Positions 1 to 8,160 of a DNA stretch of 40,913 nucleotides are shown one piece after another (position 1 is the stretch's first letter; the number at the start of each line of letters is the position of its first letter). Made by a program: the position numbers and the translations under genes. Source of the DNA: Lachnospiraceae bacterium (GTDB taxonomy: Bacteria; Bacillota; Clostridia; Lachnospirales; Lachnospiraceae); assembly GCA_017558145.1 (NCBI GenBank), contig JAFYWF010000045.1, positions 1 through 40,913 on the forward strand, in the 5' to 3' direction. Under the pieces are notes generated by a model that did no database searches, was not told where the DNA came from, and saw only the letters and a list, made by a program, of their open reading frames with translations.

Positions 1-71
1 ACAACTTTTTTAAATTATTTTTTTGTTTTTTTATTAAAACAATTTTATCTACTTTTTCTTTAGATTTGGAA

Positions 72-99
72 GAAAAAGTCCGTTGCTTTCGCAACAGAC
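72..99 (-). terminator. Rho-independent terminator after the cvpA-like gene
   Basis: Read on the minus strand, positions 99-78 form a 9-bp stem (GTCTGTTGC / GCAACGGAC, one T-G wobble) with a GAAA tetraloop. A run of five T residues follows at 77-73. It lies about 115 nt downstream of the cvpA-like stop codon and would end the DUF5711-cvpA transcript. Nothing else is visible in 1-212. Confidence 0.8.
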
Positions 100-212
100 T
101 GTATGTTATCATCTCTTTATTTCTTTGTCAACACATTTTTTATATTTTTTTGACTTTTATTTTCAAATCTTTTTATACCACAAGATAATGTGTTGTTTCT
201 TATTATAATACA

Positions 213-686
213 CTAGAATCCTGCCGCAATCCTAACCAAATAGTTATATTCATATATGAAAGAAAGAATTTGACTTCTTGCAGTATCTTCCCGAATTATT
301 TCTCCAAGATTCCCCAGAACACCACTTTCATTCAATATATATATCAGCCATACAATCACTAAGCCTTCTGCCGCACCTATAACAATTCCTAATAATTGAT
401 CGAAAAAATGAAATAATGGTAATTTAGCTATGCTTTTCGCTGGTTTAAAAACAAAACGTATAAGGGCATAAATTACACTTGTTGCTATCAGAAAAATAAT
501 TGTAAAAATTATGTTTTTACCTTCGCTACTACGAAAACTACTATATAGCATTATAATAAGTGACATCACAAACAAAGTTACTGCCCAAGAAATTAAAGCA
601 GATATTTCTTTTGTGAATCCTTTTTTAAATCCATGCACAATAGCAAGTATAAAAATAAATATAATAAGAAGTAATGTTATGTTCAT
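213..686 (-). CDS. CvpA family membrane protein
   Basis: A 157-residue integral membrane protein with about four hydrophobic segments (residues 1-20, 32-48, 59-78 and 98-118). The start GFKKGFTKEIS after the first helix and the later LLGIVIGAAEGLVIVW stretch fit the CvpA/colicin V production family. The family's biochemical role in Firmicutes is not settled; in E. coli CvpA affects colicin V export and envelope function. The gene starts 15 nt after the stop of the DUF5711 gene, so the two are probably co-transcribed, and a hairpin terminator follows at 72-99. The family call is good; no function is claimed. Confidence 0.75.
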   Translation of the reverse strand: MNITLLLIIFIFILAIVHGFKKGFTKEISALISWAVTLFVMSLIIMLYSSFRSSEGKNIIFTIIFLIATSVIYALIRFVFKPAKSIAKLPLFHFFDQLLGIVIGAAEGLVIVWLIYILNESGVLGNLGEIIREDTARSQILSFIYEYNYLVRIAAGF

Positions 687-701
687 TGTTTCTTTCCATA
701 C

Positions 702-1895
702 CTAATTTAATTCTATGATATCAATGGAATCCGAAGTTACCATAATAAATCTATTGATTTTATTTGCCGGGATTAAAAGACTTACACTTTTTCCAAAAGT
801 ACCTCTGTATTTTTCTTTTCCTGACATACTGTACATTACGCATTCCGTATTGTTATACACTACAATATTATTTTTTTGTATCAATATTTTTTGATACTCT
901 ATATCAATACTCTGATTTAATACAAGGTTTCCTTTCTTGTCATATACATCCATACGATATAATGCTGCTCCCGTTGTATCTATATAGATTAATCCTACAT
1001 ATTCATCTCCGGTATACACTGCCTGTATTTCTTCACTTAATAATTTCTCAGCAATACTTACAGGCTTGTCTGCTCCCTGATAAAAACTAATTCTATTATT
1101 CCCTACAGCATAAGCAGTATCCTTTCCCGAAAAACCAATATACGGCACAACCGTATCTGCATATTCATTTCCACTAACCAATCTGTCAACGCTGTTTTGT
1201 CCCACATCAGAAAAATTATAAAATGCTACACTGGATTTCATGGTACCACTGTCAACATACAGATAGGATACTTCCATTACTTCTCCTGTATCAGACAAAG
1301 CTACTGCAATAGGATATCCATTCTGGTTCATTCGGGATTCTGATTTTACCAACTCTTTCCCTTTTGCATTATAAAGATTTAATCTTGTTACTTTATGGTC
1401 TTCTAAAACCACAGCAACAATTCCCGTCTTAGAAACACACAAATCTTTTATTGGGAGGTGGGTATCTATTTCACCTACCTTACCCTTCTCATCCATTACA
1501 TAAATAATATGACCATCATAATCACCTACCGCAACAGCATTTTCATTTACTTCCACAATTGGTTTTTGCATCTGATAAGTTTCATTCCAAATCATATTCC
1601 CCTTGGTATCCACACAATTGATACCATCTTTACTATAAGAAAGAATCCGTCCATTATGATTCAAGCAACTACTGTTACTACTACTTACTCTTGGAAAAGA
1701 ACTAATTTCTGTATAAGATGTATATACAGAATTTTTCCATAAAAATACAATTGCTGCTATTATCAATGCTACAATTGTTGTAACAGAAATAATCTTCATT
1801 GCACGGCCTCTTCTATAAGCCCTAATTTTATGTTCAAATTCCAACTTTCTGTTTCTTCCTTGAGCAGGCGAAACAAAATTCTTTATTCTTGCCAT
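702..1895 (-). CDS. DUF5711-type membrane-anchored beta-propeller-like protein
   Basis: The protein has about 397 residues. A basic cytoplasmic N-terminus (RNRKLEFEHKIRAYRRGRAMK) is followed by one transmembrane helix near residues 35-53. A long extracellular region follows, built of repeated short beta-strand units of WD40/PQQ-propeller style (for example GRILSYSKDGINCVDTKGN and VAVGDYDGHIIYVMDEKG). This layout matches the DUF5711 family of Lachnospiraceae. I chose the ATG at 1895 (MARIKNF) because GAGGG lies just upstream; an in-frame ATG at 1931 has no ribosome binding site. It sits directly upstream of the cvpA-like gene, and a TGGTATAAT extended -10 element lies at 1977-1985. The propeller assignment is inference, and the substrate or partner is unknown. 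Confidence 0.65.
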   Translation of the reverse strand: MARIKNFVSPAQGRNRKLEFEHKIRAYRRGRAMKIISVTTIVALIIAAIVFLWKNSVYTSYTEISSFPRVSSSNSSCLNHNGRILSYSKDGINCVDTKGNMIWNETYQMQKPIVEVNENAVAVGDYDGHIIYVMDEKGKVGEIDTHLPIKDLCVSKTGIVAVVLEDHKVTRLNLYNAKGKELVKSESRMNQNGYPIAVALSDTGEVMEVSYLYVDSGTMKSSVAFYNFSDVGQNSVDRLVSGNEYADTVVPYIGFSGKDTAYAVGNNRISFYQGADKPVSIAEKLLSEEIQAVYTGDEYVGLIYIDTTGAALYRMDVYDKKGNLVLNQSIDIEYQKILIQKNNIVVYNNTECVMYSMSGKEKYRGTFGKSVSLLIPANKINRFIMVTSDSIDIIELN

Positions 1896-1976
1896 AATTC
1901 CCTCAATCTTTTGCATTTTACTGTTACACAAAGTTTTCTTTTTTATAACACATTTTGAAAACCACTAAGTGCACCC

Positions 1977-1985
1977 ATTATACCA
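1977..1985 (-). promoter_or_regulatory. Extended -10 promoter for the DUF5711-cvpA pair
   Basis: On the minus strand 1985-1977 reads TGGTATAAT, an extended -10 element about 80 nt upstream of the chosen DUF5711 start. No good -35 box is present 16-18 nt upstream, as is common for extended -10 promoters. It overlaps the space just after the stop codon of the LysM gene. Confidence 0.5.
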
Positions 1986-1993
1986 CAAATTTT

Positions 1994-2968
1994 TTAAGGT
2001 AAATATATTTTTTGTCCCGGAGCAATATAGTCTGCATCTTCTATACCATTAATTTCACATACTTCTTTCATTTTCGCAGTAGTTCCATATCTATTTTTAC
2101 ATATACCTACAAGTGTATCTCCTTCTTGTATAATATATTCTTGCATTTTTTCTTCCAATCCATCTTCTTCATCTTTCGAAATCTCTAACTCTTCCGATAT
2201 GACTTCTTCTTCCTTAGGATCACCTTCCTCCTGCATAACTTCTTTTATTTTCTCCTCTTGTGATATGCTATCCTGCTCCTCTATCCGAGAATCTTTTTCT
2301 TCTTTTTCATTATTTATATTAATTTCTTCTATCACAAGCTCCTCCTTTATATCCACTTGTGATATGGTTTGAGCCATTACTTCCTTTAATATTTCCACTT
2401 TTTTTCTTCCGTTTGGTGTGGAAATCACAACTAAAATTAATACAGCTATTACAATACCACTGATAGGCAACATAAATTTTTCATTTTGAAAATCTGAAGT
2501 TTTAACTTTTTTTGTTCGTATCGGAATATAGTCTTCCTGTCTTACAAAATATTTTTCTTTTACTTCTCTTTTTTTGAGATCATCTTTTTTCTCTTCTGTT
2601 TCTCCCACTTGATGATCAACTAAATATTCCTGCATTGCTTGATTGGGTGCATAAAAAATATAGCATCCTGTTATTTCCACTTCTTCCCCTTTTAAAGATA
2701 TCCAAAATGCTTTTTCTTCCTTTATTTTCAAAAAACCCACCGGATAGTATTCTTTAAAATAGGTCTGTTCTAATTTAGGTTTCTCACTAACTCCATAAAT
2801 ATATATTTTCTCGTTATGTTCCCCTTGTTCTCTTTCTCCATACAAAAAATATTTTGCTTTTAAATTTTCTTTTTGTTTTTTTAGGTATGTATAGGCATAA
2901 TCTTCAATATATATATGTATATCTTCCCTGATTTCACCCATTAATATTACTTGGTTCATTCTAGACAT
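1994..2968 (-). CDS. Single-pass membrane protein with C-terminal LysM domain
   Basis: The protein has about 324 residues. The N-terminal half (to about 130) is a soluble domain beginning MSRMNQVILMGEI, which I cannot place firmly; it precedes a Lys/Glu-rich linker. One transmembrane helix (LPISGIVIAVLILVVIS, near residue 170) follows. A very acidic, extended stalk of Glu/Lys/Ile repeats leads to a LysM module over the last 45 residues (YIIQEGDTLVGICKNRYGT ... APGQKIYLP). The topology puts LysM outside, where it would bind peptidoglycan N-acetylglucosamine. An ATG at 2968 follows GGTGAAGG; a GTG at 2977 is also possible. Its role could be wall anchoring or stress sensing, but this is inference. 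Confidence 0.7.
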   Translation of the reverse strand: MSRMNQVILMGEIREDIHIYIEDYAYTYLKKQKENLKAKYFLYGEREQGEHNEKIYIYGVSEKPKLEQTYFKEYYPVGFLKIKEEKAFWISLKGEEVEITGCYIFYAPNQAMQEYLVDHQVGETEEKKDDLKKREVKEKYFVRQEDYIPIRTKKVKTSDFQNEKFMLPISGIVIAVLILVVISTPNGRKKVEILKEVMAQTISQVDIKEELVIEEININNEKEEKDSRIEEQDSISQEEKIKEVMQEEGDPKEEEVISEELEISKDEEDGLEEKMQEYIIQEGDTLVGICKNRYGTTAKMKEVCEINGIEDADYIAPGQKIYLP

Positions 2969-3108
2969 AACCTTCACCGCCTTTTTCTTTTCAATATATC
3001 ATTACGGTCTTTCGATTTATGTCATATTCTGTCTTTAGATAATTACTTTTTTTCGACATTTTATCTAATTATTAATTTTTCAATTGCAAAAATCTCTTTC
3101 TAATAAAT

Positions 3109-3217
3109 AAAAAAGGGGTATTACAAAAGACCAGTTACAGATTTTCCTATTTAATATATCTCTCTGCATTACAATTCAGATATACAAAATCCTTCACTGT
3201 TTTTTGCAACAACCCCT
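3109..3217 (-). terminator. Long imperfect inverted repeat acting as terminator of the dnaX-galM operon
   Basis: Arms of about 32 nt (3114-3145 and 3186-3217) are complementary with a few mismatches and bulges; the outer ends are AGGGGT and ACCCCT, and the inner ends are GATTTT and AAAATC. The loop is about 40 nt. Read on the minus strand, the structure begins 21 nt after the galM stop and runs into a T-run (3114-3109), so it would terminate galM transcription. The size and end structure also resemble a small non-coding MITE-like repeat used as a terminator. Confidence 0.6.
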
Positions 3218-3238
3218 AAAGATTATTACTTTATAAAA

Positions 3239-4273
3239 TTATACAAATTTATAAATAGTTGTTGATTGATAATCCTTGCCCGGACCATAAACCACAGATG
3301 GGAAGTTTGGTTTATGAATGGAATCAGGATAACACTGTGTTTCTAAACATAACCCGCTACGCTTTCCATATGTCGCTTCTGCTTTTCCACTTTGAGAATC
3401 AATAAAGTTTCCTGCATAGAATTGCACTCCCGGCAAATCTGTGTAAACCTCCATAACTCGTATATCATCAGGTGCTTTTACAGTAGCAATTTTACGTACC
3501 TGTCCTTGATAATCATCAGTTACCCAGTTATGATCGTATCCTACTGCGAAGTTTAACTGATCATAGTCCGAATCAATTTTCTCTCCTATCACAAGTTCTT
3601 GTCTTAAGTCCATCGGTGTTCCTTCTACAGAAACGATATCTCCATACGGAATAGATGTTGGATCTGCTGGAGTAAAATTAGAAGCTAATAAAGTAATCTT
3701 ATGATCCTCTATTGTTCCTTCTTTATGACCTTTTAAATTAAAATAGGAATGATTTGTTGGATTAATAATAGTATCCTTATCACTACTTGCTTCATAACTG
3801 ATTTTTAATCCATTTTCTTCATCCAAAGAATAAGTAACCTTAAATTCTTTGTTTCCTGGGAATCCTAATTCTCCGTCAAAATTTTTTAATGTAAAGGTGA
3901 CACTATTATTTCCTTCTGCATAATCCCAAACCTTTTTATGAGAACCTAATTCTTCGTCACTATGAAGATTATTTTCTCCATTATTTTTTTTCAGAAAATA
4001 AGTTTGTCCATTTAACTCAAAGCTTGCACCGCCAATACGATTTGCACTTGGCGCAATCACTGCACCAAAAAAACTTGGATTTGTTTCATATCCGGATACC
4101 GTATCAAACCCTAAAACAACATCTTCTACATTGCCATCTTTATCCGGAACAAACAAATTAACTAAATTAGCACCAAAATTGGTTACTTCAGCTTTTACAC
4201 CATTTTTATTTTCCAAGGAAAACAAAAATACTTCCTGACCATCTTTTGTTGTTCCAAAACTTCTTTTTTGCAT
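3239..4273 (-). CDS. galM: Aldose 1-epimerase (mutarotase)
   Basis: The enzyme interconverts alpha and beta anomers of D-glucose or D-galactose and feeds the Leloir pathway in the cytoplasm. At 344 residues it has the normal family length. The catalytic acid His lies in NPTNHSYFNL (near 175). The C-terminal catalytic Glu lies in GLCLETQCYPDSIHKPNFPS. The substrate-loop motif APSANRIGGA is near residue 75. AGGAGGTAATAAG before the ATG is a strong ribosome binding site. The gene starts 23 nt after recR and appears to be the last gene of the dnaX-ybaB-recR transcript. No other galactose genes are nearby, so the physiological sugar cannot be told from context. Confidence 0.93.
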   Translation of the reverse strand: MQKRSFGTTKDGQEVFLFSLENKNGVKAEVTNFGANLVNLFVPDKDGNVEDVVLGFDTVSGYETNPSFFGAVIAPSANRIGGASFELNGQTYFLKKNNGENNLHSDEELGSHKKVWDYAEGNNSVTFTLKNFDGELGFPGNKEFKVTYSLDEENGLKISYEASSDKDTIINPTNHSYFNLKGHKEGTIEDHKITLLASNFTPADPTSIPYGDIVSVEGTPMDLRQELVIGEKIDSDYDQLNFAVGYDHNWVTDDYQGQVRKIATVKAPDDIRVMEVYTDLPGVQFYAGNFIDSQSGKAEATYGKRSGLCLETQCYPDSIHKPNFPSVVYGPGKDYQSTTIYKFV

Positions 4274-4296
4274 CTTATTACCTCCTCTTTATCCTT

Positions 4297-4893
4297 TTAT
4301 AGCTCGATACGTCCTTCTAACGCTCGGAGCAATGTAACCTCATCAATATATTCCAAATCTCCTCCCACAGGAACTCCACTAGCAATTCTAGTAACCTTTA
4401 CCCCTGTTGGTTTGATCAGCTTACTAATATACATTGCCGTGGTTTCTCCTTCCAGACTGGAATTGGTTGCAATAATTACTTCCTTTACATCCCCTTGTAA
4501 TCGTTGCAATAGCTCTTTCAATTTTATATCATTGGGACCTACACCTATCATGGGTGAAATCGCCCCATGCAAAACATGGTAAACACCCTCGTACTTCCCT
4601 GTTTTTTCATAAGCAGCCAAATCTCTGGTATTCTCCAATACCATAATGGTAGAATGGTCTCTTTTTTCATTGACACAAATGGGACATAATTCTTGATCTG
4701 TTAAAGTGTAGCATTCTTTACAATACTGCACATGTTCCTTTGCGGATATTATAGTGTTCGCCAATCGTTCCACCTTTGCTTTTGGCATATTAATCAAATG
4801 AAAAGCTAAACGAGAAGCTGATTTTTCACCAATCCCCGGTAAATTACTCAGTTCTTCAATTAATTTGTTAATATGTCCGCTATACAAATCCAT
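4297..4893 (-). CDS. recR: Recombination mediator protein RecR
   Basis: RecR works with RecF/RecO to load RecA on gapped DNA. The 198-residue protein shows the full family plan. A helix-hairpin-helix is at [18 protein letters not shown] (16-33). A C4 zinc finger is formed by Cys58, Cys61, Cys70 and Cys73. A Toprim domain spans about 80-175, with [13 protein letters not shown] and the [15 protein letters not shown] acidic loop. The C-terminal [16 protein letters not shown] motif is also present. Its start codon overlaps the ybaB stop by one base (TAATG), which indicates translational coupling. Confidence 0.97.
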   Translation of the reverse strand: MDLYSGHINKLIEELSNLPGIGEKSASRLAFHLINMPKAKVERLANTIISAKEHVQYCKECYTLTDQELCPICVNEKRDHSTIMVLENTRDLAAYEKTGKYEGVYHVLHGAISPMIGVGPNDIKLKELLQRLQGDVKEVIIATNSSLEGETTAMYISKLIKPTGVKVTRIASGVPVGGDLEYIDEVTLLRALEGRIEL

Positions 4894-5237
4894 TAGAATG
4901 GGTATCCTCCGCCAAAACCACCTGTCATCTGGCTCATCATATTAGCACTGGCATCATCTGCCATTTTCATAGCTTCATTTGTTGCTGCCATAATCAAGTC
5001 CTGTAACATTTCGATATCGTCCGGATCTACTACATCCTGAGATAAAACAATATTGGTAACCTGTTTTTTACCAGTTACAGTTACTTCAACAGCTCCGCCA
5101 CCGGCTTTCGCTGTAAATTCTTTTGCTTCTAATTCTCTCTGATTTTCCTCCATCTGACGCTGCATTCTCTGCGCTTGTTTCATCAAATTATTCATATTAC
5201 CAGGCATACCACCTGGGAATCCACCTCTTTTAGCCAT
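4893..5237 (-). CDS. YbaB/EbfC family nucleoid-associated protein
   Basis: A 114-residue dimeric DNA-binding protein of the YbaB/EbfC type. Its features are a Gly/Met/Asn-rich N-terminus ([19 protein letters not shown]), a Gln/Arg/Glu-rich helix, the core strand [18 protein letters not shown], and a Gly/Phe-rich C-terminal tail. The family binds DNA and shapes the nucleoid, and it is conserved between dnaX and recR in most bacteria, as here. It starts 14 nt after dnaX and overlaps recR by one base. Confidence 0.93.
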   Translation of the reverse strand: MAKRGGFPGGMPGNMNNLMKQAQRMQRQMEENQRELEAKEFTAKAGGGAVEVTVTGKKQVTNIVLSQDVVDPDDIEMLQDLIMAATNEAMKMADDASANMMSQMTGGFGGGYPF

Positions 5238-5251
5238 TTTAAATTCTCCTT

Positions 5252-6817
5252 TTAATCCTCTTCTTCTATTTCTATATTAACGATCTTGGTCAGATCAATA
5301 TAGTTTCTTTCAAATTGCCTACCTGCTTCTAATACCTGTATGGAAATTTCTACATGTTTACCTATAGAATTCTCGATTAAACGCTCGATTGCTTCTTTAC
5401 ATTCGTCCTGTTTTAAATAATCCGAAGCAACACCATCTTCCACCACCATCATAAGCTTATTATCACCGCCTAAACTTAATTTGGTAAATCGATTGCTTAA
5501 ATATGATTTCATTGGCATTTCTGTATTAGCTACAATACCGGACCATTTCTGCACTACCCGCTTTACATCTTCAGGAATCGCTTTCGGAACTTCCGGTTTA
5601 GGTTGATTTACATCTTGTACCTGATTTACTACACTCGTATTTGATGTTGCAACTGCTACCACGCCCTGTTCCAATTTTTCTTCCACGGCACGGATACGGT
5701 CTATTAAAGAATCCTGCTTAATTTCCATAGCTGGGGTACATAATTTTATCAATGCTACTTCCAATAAAATTCTTTTCTGTGTTGCATATTTCATCTTAGC
5801 AGCAAGTTCCGAAAAAATTCGAATATAACGGATAATGGTTTCCATATCTGTTTTACCGGCTTCTTCTTTTAAACGTTCCAAATTTTCACTGGAAACATCG
5901 ATCACATCCTCCATATTATCAGAAGTTTTTACCAAAAGCAAATTCCTCATATACCAGGAAAAATCAGAAACAAACTGCGTTAATTCCCTTCCTTGCATGA
6001 TAATATCTTCTAATAAATTAATGCAGCCTAAAACATTTTTTTCCAGCACTTGACGATAAAGTTTACTGAATACTTCTGTATCAACAGCCCCTAATACATC
6101 CAAAACTTTGTCATAGGTCAATTCTTTTCCGAAATGGAAAGCAATGCACTGATCCAACAAACTTAATGCATCTCGCATAGAACCATCTGCAGTTTTAGCC
6201 ACATAACGAAGAGCTTTTTCTTCTACTGCTATCCCCTCTGCTTCCATTAGCTCCTGCATACGTGATGTAATTGTTTCAATACTGATTCGCTTAAAATCAT
6301 ATCGCTGACAACGGGATAAAATTGTAATTGGAATTTTATGAACCTCTGTTGTTGCTAAAATAAAAATTACGTACGACGGTGGTTCCTCTAGCGTTTTTAA
6401 CAATGCATTAAAAGCACCTATAGAAAGCATATGAACTTCGTCAATGATGTAGACTTTATACTTTCCCTGTGCCGGAGAATATGATACTTCATCCACGATT
6501 TCTCGAATATTATCAACACCATTGTTGCTGGCCGCATCAATCTCAATTACATTCATACTGGCACCAGCCGCAATTGATTTACAAGAAGCACATTCCCCAC
6601 AAGGACTTCCATCCATGGGATTTTCACAATTCACTGTTTTGGCAAATAATTTAGCTATGGAAGTTTTTCCCGTCCCTCGAGTTCCGCAAAACAAATAGGC
6701 ATGTCCAATACGGTCTGCCTGAATTTGATTCTTTAATGTAGTTACAATATGGTCCTGACCTTTCACATCTTTAAAATTGTCTGGTCTAAATTTACGATAA
6801 AGAGCTGTGTACGACAT
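5252..6817 (-). CDS. dnaX: DNA polymerase III subunit gamma/tau
   Basis: This is the clamp-loader ATPase of the replisome. The 521-residue protein has Walker A GTRGTGKT (45-52), the zinc module Cys64/Cys73/Cys76/Cys79, Walker B IIDEVHM (124-130), sensor 1 ILATTEVHK and the SRC motif LSRCQRYDF (167-175). The collar domain follows. A Gln/Val/Pro linker (residues 385-410) leads into a short C-terminal region that would contact the polymerase. The start follows GGAG with a 9-nt spacer. The gene heads the dnaX-ybaB-recR-galM operon. No SRP RNA gene is visible just upstream, where many Firmicutes carry it. Confidence 0.97.
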   Translation of the reverse strand: MSYTALYRKFRPDNFKDVKGQDHIVTTLKNQIQADRIGHAYLFCGTRGTGKTSIAKLFAKTVNCENPMDGSPCGECASCKSIAAGASMNVIEIDAASNNGVDNIREIVDEVSYSPAQGKYKVYIIDEVHMLSIGAFNALLKTLEEPPSYVIFILATTEVHKIPITILSRCQRYDFKRISIETITSRMQELMEAEGIAVEEKALRYVAKTADGSMRDALSLLDQCIAFHFGKELTYDKVLDVLGAVDTEVFSKLYRQVLEKNVLGCINLLEDIIMQGRELTQFVSDFSWYMRNLLLVKTSDNMEDVIDVSSENLERLKEEAGKTDMETIIRYIRIFSELAAKMKYATQKRILLEVALIKLCTPAMEIKQDSLIDRIRAVEEKLEQGVVAVATSNTSVVNQVQDVNQPKPEVPKAIPEDVKRVVQKWSGIVANTEMPMKSYLSNRFTKLSLGGDNKLMMVVEDGVASDYLKQDECKEAIERLIENSIGKHVEISIQVLEAGRQFERNYIDLTKIVNIEIEEED

Positions 6818-6887
6818 CTGCTATTACTCCATTTTTCATTTCTCCTTAGTTTATCATATCTTTTTTTTATTGTCATCACAGGCACCT

Positions 6888-6917
6888 AAAAAAGGGCCGT
6901 TTTCATCAGCCCTTTTT
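6888..6917 (-). terminator. Terminator after the phosphofructokinase gene
   Basis: A symmetric hairpin with AAAAAGGGC / GCCCTTTTTT arms and an 11-nt loop starts 13 nt after the phosphofructokinase stop codon. T-runs lie in either direction, but only minus-strand transcripts reach it here. It separates the kinase from the dnaX operon. Confidence 0.85.
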
Positions 6918-6929
6918 CAATCTCAATCC

Positions 6930-8003
6930 TTAGTCACCAAAACTAATTCCTAGCATTTTTGCTTCTTTGATAATACTGGATTTTGGATCTACCATTTTCA
7001 ATTTTCCTGCCACTTCATCCAATGGAACTTTAACGATTTCTCTATTTTTATATCCAACCATGAATCCATATTCACCCTTTAAGATTAACTTACCAGCTTC
7101 TGCTCCCAAACGGCTTGCAAATACACGGTCATATGGACAAGGACTTCCACCTCGTTGAGTATGTCCCGGTACGGTAACACGTACTTCTTTTCCTGTTTTC
7201 TGTAAAATCTTATCAGCAATTTCATAAGAAACAGATGGATATTTACTCTTGGCTTGTTTTTCTTTTAATTCTTTCTTAGAAAGTTTTGCATCTTCTTTAG
7301 AAATGGCACCTTCCGCCACCGCAAGAATTGTAAAACGACTTCCTCTTGCATTACGCTGTTCAATCGCTTTCACAACCTTATCAATATCATATGGAATTTC
7401 AGGAATAAGAATAATATCTGCTCCACCGGCAATACCTGCATTTAATGTTAAATAGCCTACCTTATGTCCCATAACTTCTACGATAAATACACGGCCATGA
7501 CTGGATGCTGTTGTATGAATCATATCAATACAATCCGTTGCAATATTTACTGCAGATTGGAAACCAAAAGTCATATCTGTTCCATATAAATCATTATCAA
7601 TGGTCTTTGGAAGTGTAATTACATTTAATCCATTTTCTCTTAAAAGATTTGCTGTTTTATGCGTTCCATTTCCTCCTAAAACAACCAAACAATCAAGACG
7701 AAGTTTATGATATGTCTGGAGCATTGCATCAACTTTATCCACACCATTTTCATCAGGATCTTTAATAGTCTTAAAAGGTGTACGGCTACTTCCTAAAATG
7801 GTACCGCCCTTTGTTAAAATACCCGAAAAATCAGCCCATGTCAGCATACGGAAATTACTATATATCAATCCACGATATCCATCTAAAAATCCATAAATCT
7901 CTACCTGTTCCCCACTATTCAAGAGAGATTTTACAACACCACGCATAGCTGCATTCAGCGCTTGACAGTCACCACCACTAGTTAACATACCTATTCTTTT
8001 CAT
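6930..8003 (-). CDS. 6-phosphofructokinase with an atypical GGNG nucleotide motif
   Basis: The enzyme phosphorylates fructose 6-phosphate to the 1,6-bisphosphate in glycolysis. It has 357 residues and the PfkA fold. The phosphate-binding loop is LTSGGDCQALNA (7-18), the nucleotide motif GGNGT (110-114), the catalytic loop PKTIDND (132-138, base Asp136) and the sugar-phosphate region MGHKVG and PGHTQRGG. In E. coli ATP-PFK the equivalent motifs are GGDG and PGTIDND. Here Asn112 replaces the Asp, Gly113 (an ATP-type residue) is kept, and Lys133 is the residue typical of pyrophosphate-type and group III enzymes. Donor specificity is therefore not certain. AGGAGGG precedes the ATG, two promoters lie at 8036-8085, and a terminator follows. 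Confidence 0.9.
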   Translation of the reverse strand: MKRIGMLTSGGDCQALNAAMRGVVKSLLNSGEQVEIYGFLDGYRGLIYSNFRMLTWADFSGILTKGGTILGSSRTPFKTIKDPDENGVDKVDAMLQTYHKLRLDCLVVLGGNGTHKTANLLRENGLNVITLPKTIDNDLYGTDMTFGFQSAVNIATDCIDMIHTTASSHGRVFIVEVMGHKVGYLTLNAGIAGGADIILIPEIPYDIDKVVKAIEQRNARGSRFTILAVAEGAISKEDAKLSKKELKEKQAKSKYPSVSYEIADKILQKTGKEVRVTVPGHTQRGGSPCPYDRVFASRLGAEAGKLILKGEYGFMVGYKNREIVKVPLDEVAGKLKMVDPKSSIIKEAKMLGISFGD

Positions 8004-8035
8004 AGAGAACCCTCCTTACAAATACTGTTGGAATA

Positions 8036-8085
8036 ATTATATAGTATTTTTGTAATTATCACAACATTTTTGTATATATTGTCAA
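8036..8085 (-). promoter_or_regulatory. Two overlapping sigma-A promoters for the phosphofructokinase gene
   Basis: On the minus strand, P1 has TTGACA (8085-8080), a 19-nt spacer and extended -10 TGTGATAAT ending at 8055. P2 has TTGTGA (8064-8059), a 17-nt spacer and TATAAT (8041-8036). P2 would start transcription about 25 nt before the start codon. The match to the vegetative consensus suggests strong, constitutive expression. Confidence 0.65.
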
Positions 8086-8111
8086 ATTTTCGCACATTTC
8101 TTTTTAATAAA

Positions 8112-8150
8112 TATAAAACAAAGGGTCGAGAATTTAACTTCTCAACCCTT
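8112..8150 (-). terminator. Terminator after the suf genes
   Basis: On the minus strand, AAGGGTTGAGAA and TTCTCGACCCTT (8150-8121) pair as a 12-bp stem with one wobble. The loop is short and a T-rich tail (TTGTTTTATAT) follows. It begins 11 nt after the sufB/D-like stop codon. Confidence 0.85.
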
Positions 8151-8160
8151 CCATATATAC

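Noticed and set aside
6035..6041. A-rich slippery heptamer (AAAAAAT on the minus strand) inside dnaX
   Set aside because: A -1 shift there would stop after about 265 residues, before the collar domain, so it would not give a normal gamma subunit. No stimulatory structure is obvious.
6818..6887. Possible SRP RNA gene upstream of dnaX
   Set aside because: The gap is only about 70 bp before the terminator, too small, and no SRP Alu-like or GNAR-loop hairpin is seen.
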